A stretch of DNA of 64,000 nucleotides from Flavobacteriales bacterium UBA952 (GTDB lineage: Bacteria > Bacteroidota > Bacteroidia > Flavobacteriales_D > Crocinitomicaceae). The notes below the pieces were generated by a model. The model had not been told where the DNA came from. It ran no database searches and was given only the letters and a program-made list of their open reading frames with translations. Position 1 is the first letter of the stretch. The number at the start of each line of letters is the position of its first letter. The stretch lies in assembly GCA_002293185.1 (NCBI GenBank), contig DBCS01000004.1, forward strand, positions 186,001 to 250,000. Reading direction: 5' to 3'. The position numbers and the translations under genes were made by a program. Below, in pieces: positions 61,546 through 64,000 of the stretch.

Positions 61546-62304
61546 ATGCGCCTTTATTACGCTCTTCTGATATTCTTACCATCGATCTTGTGGTCGCAAG
61601 CATTCAATCAACTTGGTCAACCTAATTTTTTTGGTTTTCATTACAGAGCAGTTTTGCCCATGCAACAAATGCAATCTGGGCCTCAAAATTTTTCGGATAG
61701 CATTCTTCAAACGGAACTGACTCCTATTGACGGCTATACTTTTGGCGGTGTGCTGCGCTACGGACTTACCGATCTTATTTCTTTGGAAACCGGACTCTAC
61801 TATAACCAGAGAAACTTCTCTATTCAGAGCACCCGAACAGACAGCATGCTCAGTGTAGACCAACGCCTGCGCTTTGTTCAGTTTGAGATTCCGATTCAAG
61901 GCAATATCGGCATTCAGCTGAGCCGATCCATATATGCCAATGCTGCACTGGGTGGTGCAATTCTCTTCAAGCCAACAAGTGTTGCTACCTACGTCAATCC
62001 GTCAGACAAACATGAGTTTAGGCAAGTTGGATTGGTCGATATCAATAAAAAACTTGGTTTTGACATTCGTACGAGCATTGGTTTTGAATACCGAAATAAA
62101 AAAGCCGGTGTTTTTTACCTCGGGGGCACCGCCTTTGTTCAGCTACAACCCGCTTTTGTTCTGCTCTCGCGCTACCAATACGAAAACTTTAAGCAAGCCG
62201 CCTTCGGCGACGTCAATGCGTCAGGCTTCGGAATTGATTTGAAATACTATATTCCCTATACGCGCCCCGGCCGTCTTATTTTTCAGCAGGGCCCCATTGA
62301 GTAG
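61546..62304 (+). CDS. Outer membrane beta-barrel protein (PorT-like size class)
   Basis: Exported protein of 252 aa from the ATG at 61546, which begins a standard signal peptide (MRLYYALLIFLPSILWSQ); the longer frame from 61522 adds eight residues before it. The mature protein alternates hydrophobic and polar residues, as in small outer-membrane barrels (YGLTDLISLETGLYYNQRNF, RFVQFEIPIQGNIGIQLS, SIGFEYRNKKAGVFYLGG). The predicted fold is an 8- to 10-strand barrel. Function is unknown. TTTCTTTG lies three bases before the start. The 3' end overlaps the convergent membrane-protein gene by 29 bases. Confidence 0.82.
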   Translation: MRLYYALLIFLPSILWSQAFNQLGQPNFFGFHYRAVLPMQQMQSGPQNFSDSILQTELTPIDGYTFGGVLRYGLTDLISLETGLYYNQRNFSIQSTRTDSMLSVDQRLRFVQFEIPIQGNIGIQLSRSIYANAALGGAILFKPTSVATYVNPSDKHEFRQVGLVDINKKLGFDIRTSIGFEYRNKKAGVFYLGGTAFVQLQPAFVLLSRYQYENFKQAAFGDVNASGFGIDLKYYIPYTRPGRLIFQQGPIE

Positions 62305-62695
62305 TACCCAAACGATAGCCGATATAGGCCATAGGTAAATAAGCCAGAATTAAATCGAGTAAAATAAACCAAAGCGGCGTTTGCGGTAGCATGATTACCA
62401 TCATGACTCCACCAGCTAAAAATGCAAAGCCAATGGCTATAGAGGTGAGCAGCGGCCTATTCACTTTCATTTTACTTACGAAGTAGGCACCCACCAAAGT
62501 ACCAATCGAGTGGGCTAAAAACGGAAAAACAAAATGTTCTACGCCCATTAAAGGCATAGCCTTAGCTAAACCTTGTTCAGTGGTCAGATCAAAGCCAGCT
62601 GGCGCCTGAACAAAATAAGACCCCAATTGAACGATGAATCCGTTCGTTAAAGCGCCTAAAACAAGACCTAGGACTGAATATAAAATTGACTTCAT
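62276..62695 (-). CDS. Small four-helix membrane protein of unknown function
   Basis: 139 residues with four predicted transmembrane segments (about 5-25, 50-72, 82-103 and 108-130). The loops are short and the C-terminus is polar. I do not recognise the family. The glycine-rich helix pairs (SVLGLVLGALTNGF, FLAHSIGTLVGAYFV) suggest tight helix packing, as in small transporters or scaffolds. It converges with the outer-membrane-barrel gene with a 29-base overlap and lies 41 bases after the VanX-like gene on the same strand, so it may end that operon. Confidence 0.7.
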   Translation of the reverse strand: MKSILYSVLGLVLGALTNGFIVQLGSYFVQAPAGFDLTTEQGLAKAMPLMGVEHFVFPFLAHSIGTLVGAYFVSKMKVNRPLLTSIAIGFAFLAGGVMMVIMLPQTPLWFILLDLILAYLPMAYIGYRLGTTQWGPAEK

Positions 62696-62736
62696 ACTGA
62701 AAAATTATTCATTAATTGCTGCGCTCACGGCAGATT

Positions 62737-63471
62737 TCAAGGTTCCAAATATAGTACTTTATACTTTCTCTTGGCCTCTTCCCTACTGCAGGCATTGAAG
62801 TGCCACCATTCTGTAGGCAGCTGTCTAAAACCTTGCATCAGCATGGTACTGCGCAATATTTTTCGGTTCTGAACCTGTAACGGCGTTAGTTGGCCAACTT
62901 TTAAAAATGAATCTTCTAAACACGGATAGGCTATTTTTCGAATATCGTCAAAGCCAGCCCCCATATCTAAGGCTTCTCCATTGGCATTGAGAATTGTTAG
63001 GTCAATTGCTGCACCCATATTGTGCAGGCTCAAGTTTTTTGGATTAGAAACAAATTTTATGCGTTCTTTTACTGGCAACGAATCTAGTGCTTTCCACATT
63101 TTTTCTTGAACAGATACGGGCCGAACAGCATCGTAAATCAGTAATTGATATCCGGGGTATTTACGGGATAATTCTTTTTGCACTTCAGAAAGCCGTATGG
63201 CAACATCTTTTTGTAAATAGGCTTTTTGCAGCCTTGTGTACAACCTTTCTCTCAGAAAGTTATCGGTAGTGGTGTATTTTAAATCAATTTGAATAGCCGC
63301 ATTGATTTGTTGTACATCGACCAAGCCCTCAGGCAAAGGTGTTGTTGGTGTTTTGAGAACTGTAGAAGGTTGTTTTTTTGGGGTCGGTTTGATTGGAATT
63401 GTTTTTTTTGGACTTTCTTGACAACTCCAAAACATCATGAAGACAGCACACCCAAAGAAAAAAAACTTCAT
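62737..63471 (-). CDS. D-alanyl-D-alanine dipeptidase, VanX/DdpX-like (M15D), lipoprotein
   Basis: Zinc dipeptidase hydrolysing D-Ala-D-Ala. The N-terminus has a lipobox ending FWSC (Cys16), so it is exported and anchored. Family motifs: IDLKYTTTDNFLRERLY near residue 62, IYDAVRPVSVQEKMW near 114 (the conserved arginine), SLHNMGAAIDLTIL near 148 (zinc His and Asp) and TEWWHFNAC near 221 (catalytic Glu and zinc His). Length 244 aa is typical. Its start overlaps the dapA stop by four bases (ATGA). An export signal points to recycling of wall peptides or D-Ala-D-Ala as nutrient rather than vancomycin resistance; no vanHA or vanRS genes are present. Confidence 0.9.
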   Translation of the reverse strand: MKFFFFGCAVFMMFWSCQESPKKTIPIKPTPKKQPSTVLKTPTTPLPEGLVDVQQINAAIQIDLKYTTTDNFLRERLYTRLQKAYLQKDVAIRLSEVQKELSRKYPGYQLLIYDAVRPVSVQEKMWKALDSLPVKERIKFVSNPKNLSLHNMGAAIDLTILNANGEALDMGAGFDDIRKIAYPCLEDSFLKVGQLTPLQVQNRKILRSTMLMQGFRQLPTEWWHFNACSREEAKRKYKVLYLEP

Positions 63472-64000
63472 TTAATGGACACCGAGGTAAGGATACGAGC
63501 AGTTTCTGCCTGAATGCGTGAGCGCAAGCCCTCTGAAACAGGATGCAGCGGCATACGCATGGTCTCTTGCATGAGGTCGCGTGCGGCCAAAGCCACCTTA
63601 ACACCACCAGGGTTTCCTTCTTCAAAGAACATTTTAGTCACGCTAAAAAGGTCGTAGTGAGCTTGCTTAGCCAACTCGAGGTCTTTTGACATAGACGCGT
63701 ATACCATTTGCGAAAAACGCTCTGGAAAGGCATTGGCAACCACAGAAATGACACCATCTGCACCTGCTGCAATCAGCGGCATGGTGAGGTTGTCGTCTCC
63801 GGACAACACGCCAAAACCAGGCTTTCTCTGGCGAATGATATCCATGATCTGTTCCATATTGCCAGAAGCTTCTTTAACGGCAACCACATTAGGTAGTTCG
63901 GCAAGTTCTAAAGTCGTTTCGATGCTCATGTTCGAACCTGTTCTGCCGGGAACATTATAAAGAATGATAGGTAGATCTGTGTAGGAAGCAACTTGTTTAA
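63468..64000 (-). CDS. dapA: 4-hydroxy-tetrahydrodipicolinate synthase (3' part, truncated by window edge)
   Basis: Class I aldolase joining pyruvate and aspartate semialdehyde in lysine/diaminopimelate synthesis. The frame stays open to base 64000; visible parts are TDLPIILYNVPGRTGSNMS (the YNVPGRT block, with the catalytic tyrosine and substrate arginine), VVAVKEASGNMEQI with the Schiff-base lysine, and VLSGDDNLTMPLIAAGADG. About 177 codons of an expected roughly 290 are present. The N-terminal part lies beyond the window. It overlaps the VanX-like gene by four bases, coupling DAP synthesis with a cell-wall peptide enzyme. Confidence 0.95.
   Translation of the reverse strand, partial: KQVASYTDLPIILYNVPGRTGSNMSIETTLELAELPNVVAVKEASGNMEQIMDIIRQRKPGFGVLSGDDNLTMPLIAAGADGVISVVANAFPERFSQMVYASMSKDLELAKQAHYDLFSVTKMFFEEGNPGGVKVALAARDLMQETMRMPLHPVSEGLRSRIQAETARILTSVSIK

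Noticed and set aside
62737..63471. Vancomycin resistance locus
   Set aside because: Only a VanX-like dipeptidase is present; no VanH, VanA-type ligase or VanRS, and the protein is an exported lipoprotein.

Overview
This 64 kb window is chromosomal DNA of a Bacteroidota bacterium, most likely of the order Flavobacteriales. The signs are lineage-typical proteins (GSCFA, PorD/DUF4835, Bacteroidota-type RNA polymerase omega, GldI-like lipoprotein PPIase, DUF5106 thioredoxin-fold protein, Bacteroidota AMP nucleosidase), two proteins with C-terminal type IX secretion (T9SS) sorting domains, and promoters of the Bacteroidota form TTTG-N18..20-TAnnTTTG (clear at two of the three tRNA genes, ilvE and recQ). 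I see no insertion sequence, phage, CRISPR array, rRNA or replication origin. The window is dense and looks like ordinary core chromosome with a few accessory modules.

Layout. 0-7.3 kb: recQ with a partial membrane-protein gene behind it, ilvE, a secreted protein of unknown function, a secreted EEP-fold nuclease, and a LemA/TPM/TPM operon. 7.5-11.6 kb: a dinB-dnaE pair resembling an error-prone replication (mutasome) cassette. 11.6-17.1 kb: a minus-strand galactan/galactose operon (galM, GH53 galactanase, GH2 beta-galactosidase, galK). 17.2-19.1 kb: PhoD-like phosphatase and LOG-family protein. 19.2-21.1 kb: arsenic resistance operon arsR - 30-codon ORF - acr3 - arsC with a palindromic operator candidate. 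21.3-26 kb: tRNA-Asn, ssb, slyD, a fused speD-speE gene and a Smr-less mutS2. 26-33.6 kb, plus strand: amn, paaY-like, pyrG, yidC, tal, DUF4268, a T9SS cargo protein, HD hydrolase.

33.6-46.6 kb is one long minus-strand run for the envelope and housekeeping: mltF, miaA, a DUF5106 protein, nrnA, gldI-like, a second FKBP lipoprotein, an M23/LysM peptidase, bamD, rpoZ, coaBC, porD, recN, GSCFA. 46.7-53.3 kb holds tRNA-Val, a TonB-dependent receptor, ppk1, a glycosyltransferase and an LpxH-like phosphoesterase. 53.5-58 kb encodes a 1520-residue T9SS adhesin-like protein with eight cysteine-paired repeats. 58-64 kb: acs, a SOUL protein, tRNA-Arg, nitroreductase, an outer-membrane barrel, a small membrane protein, a VanX-like dipeptidase and the 3' part of dapA, which runs off the edge.

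The most interesting items are: TAnnTTTG-like promoter boxes placed exactly four bases before the start codons of several genes (recQ, mutS2, ppk1, a T9SS gene and phoD), suggesting leaderless mRNAs and correcting the mutS2 start to a GTG; the SpeD-SpeE fusion; the small coupled ORF inside the ars operon; the dinB-dnaE pair with clamp-binding motifs in both partners; and the ppk1 promoter candidate that overlaps the preceding gene's terminator hairpin. I found no clear-cut new defence or mobile system. Annotation rests on reading motifs by eye; no database search was run.
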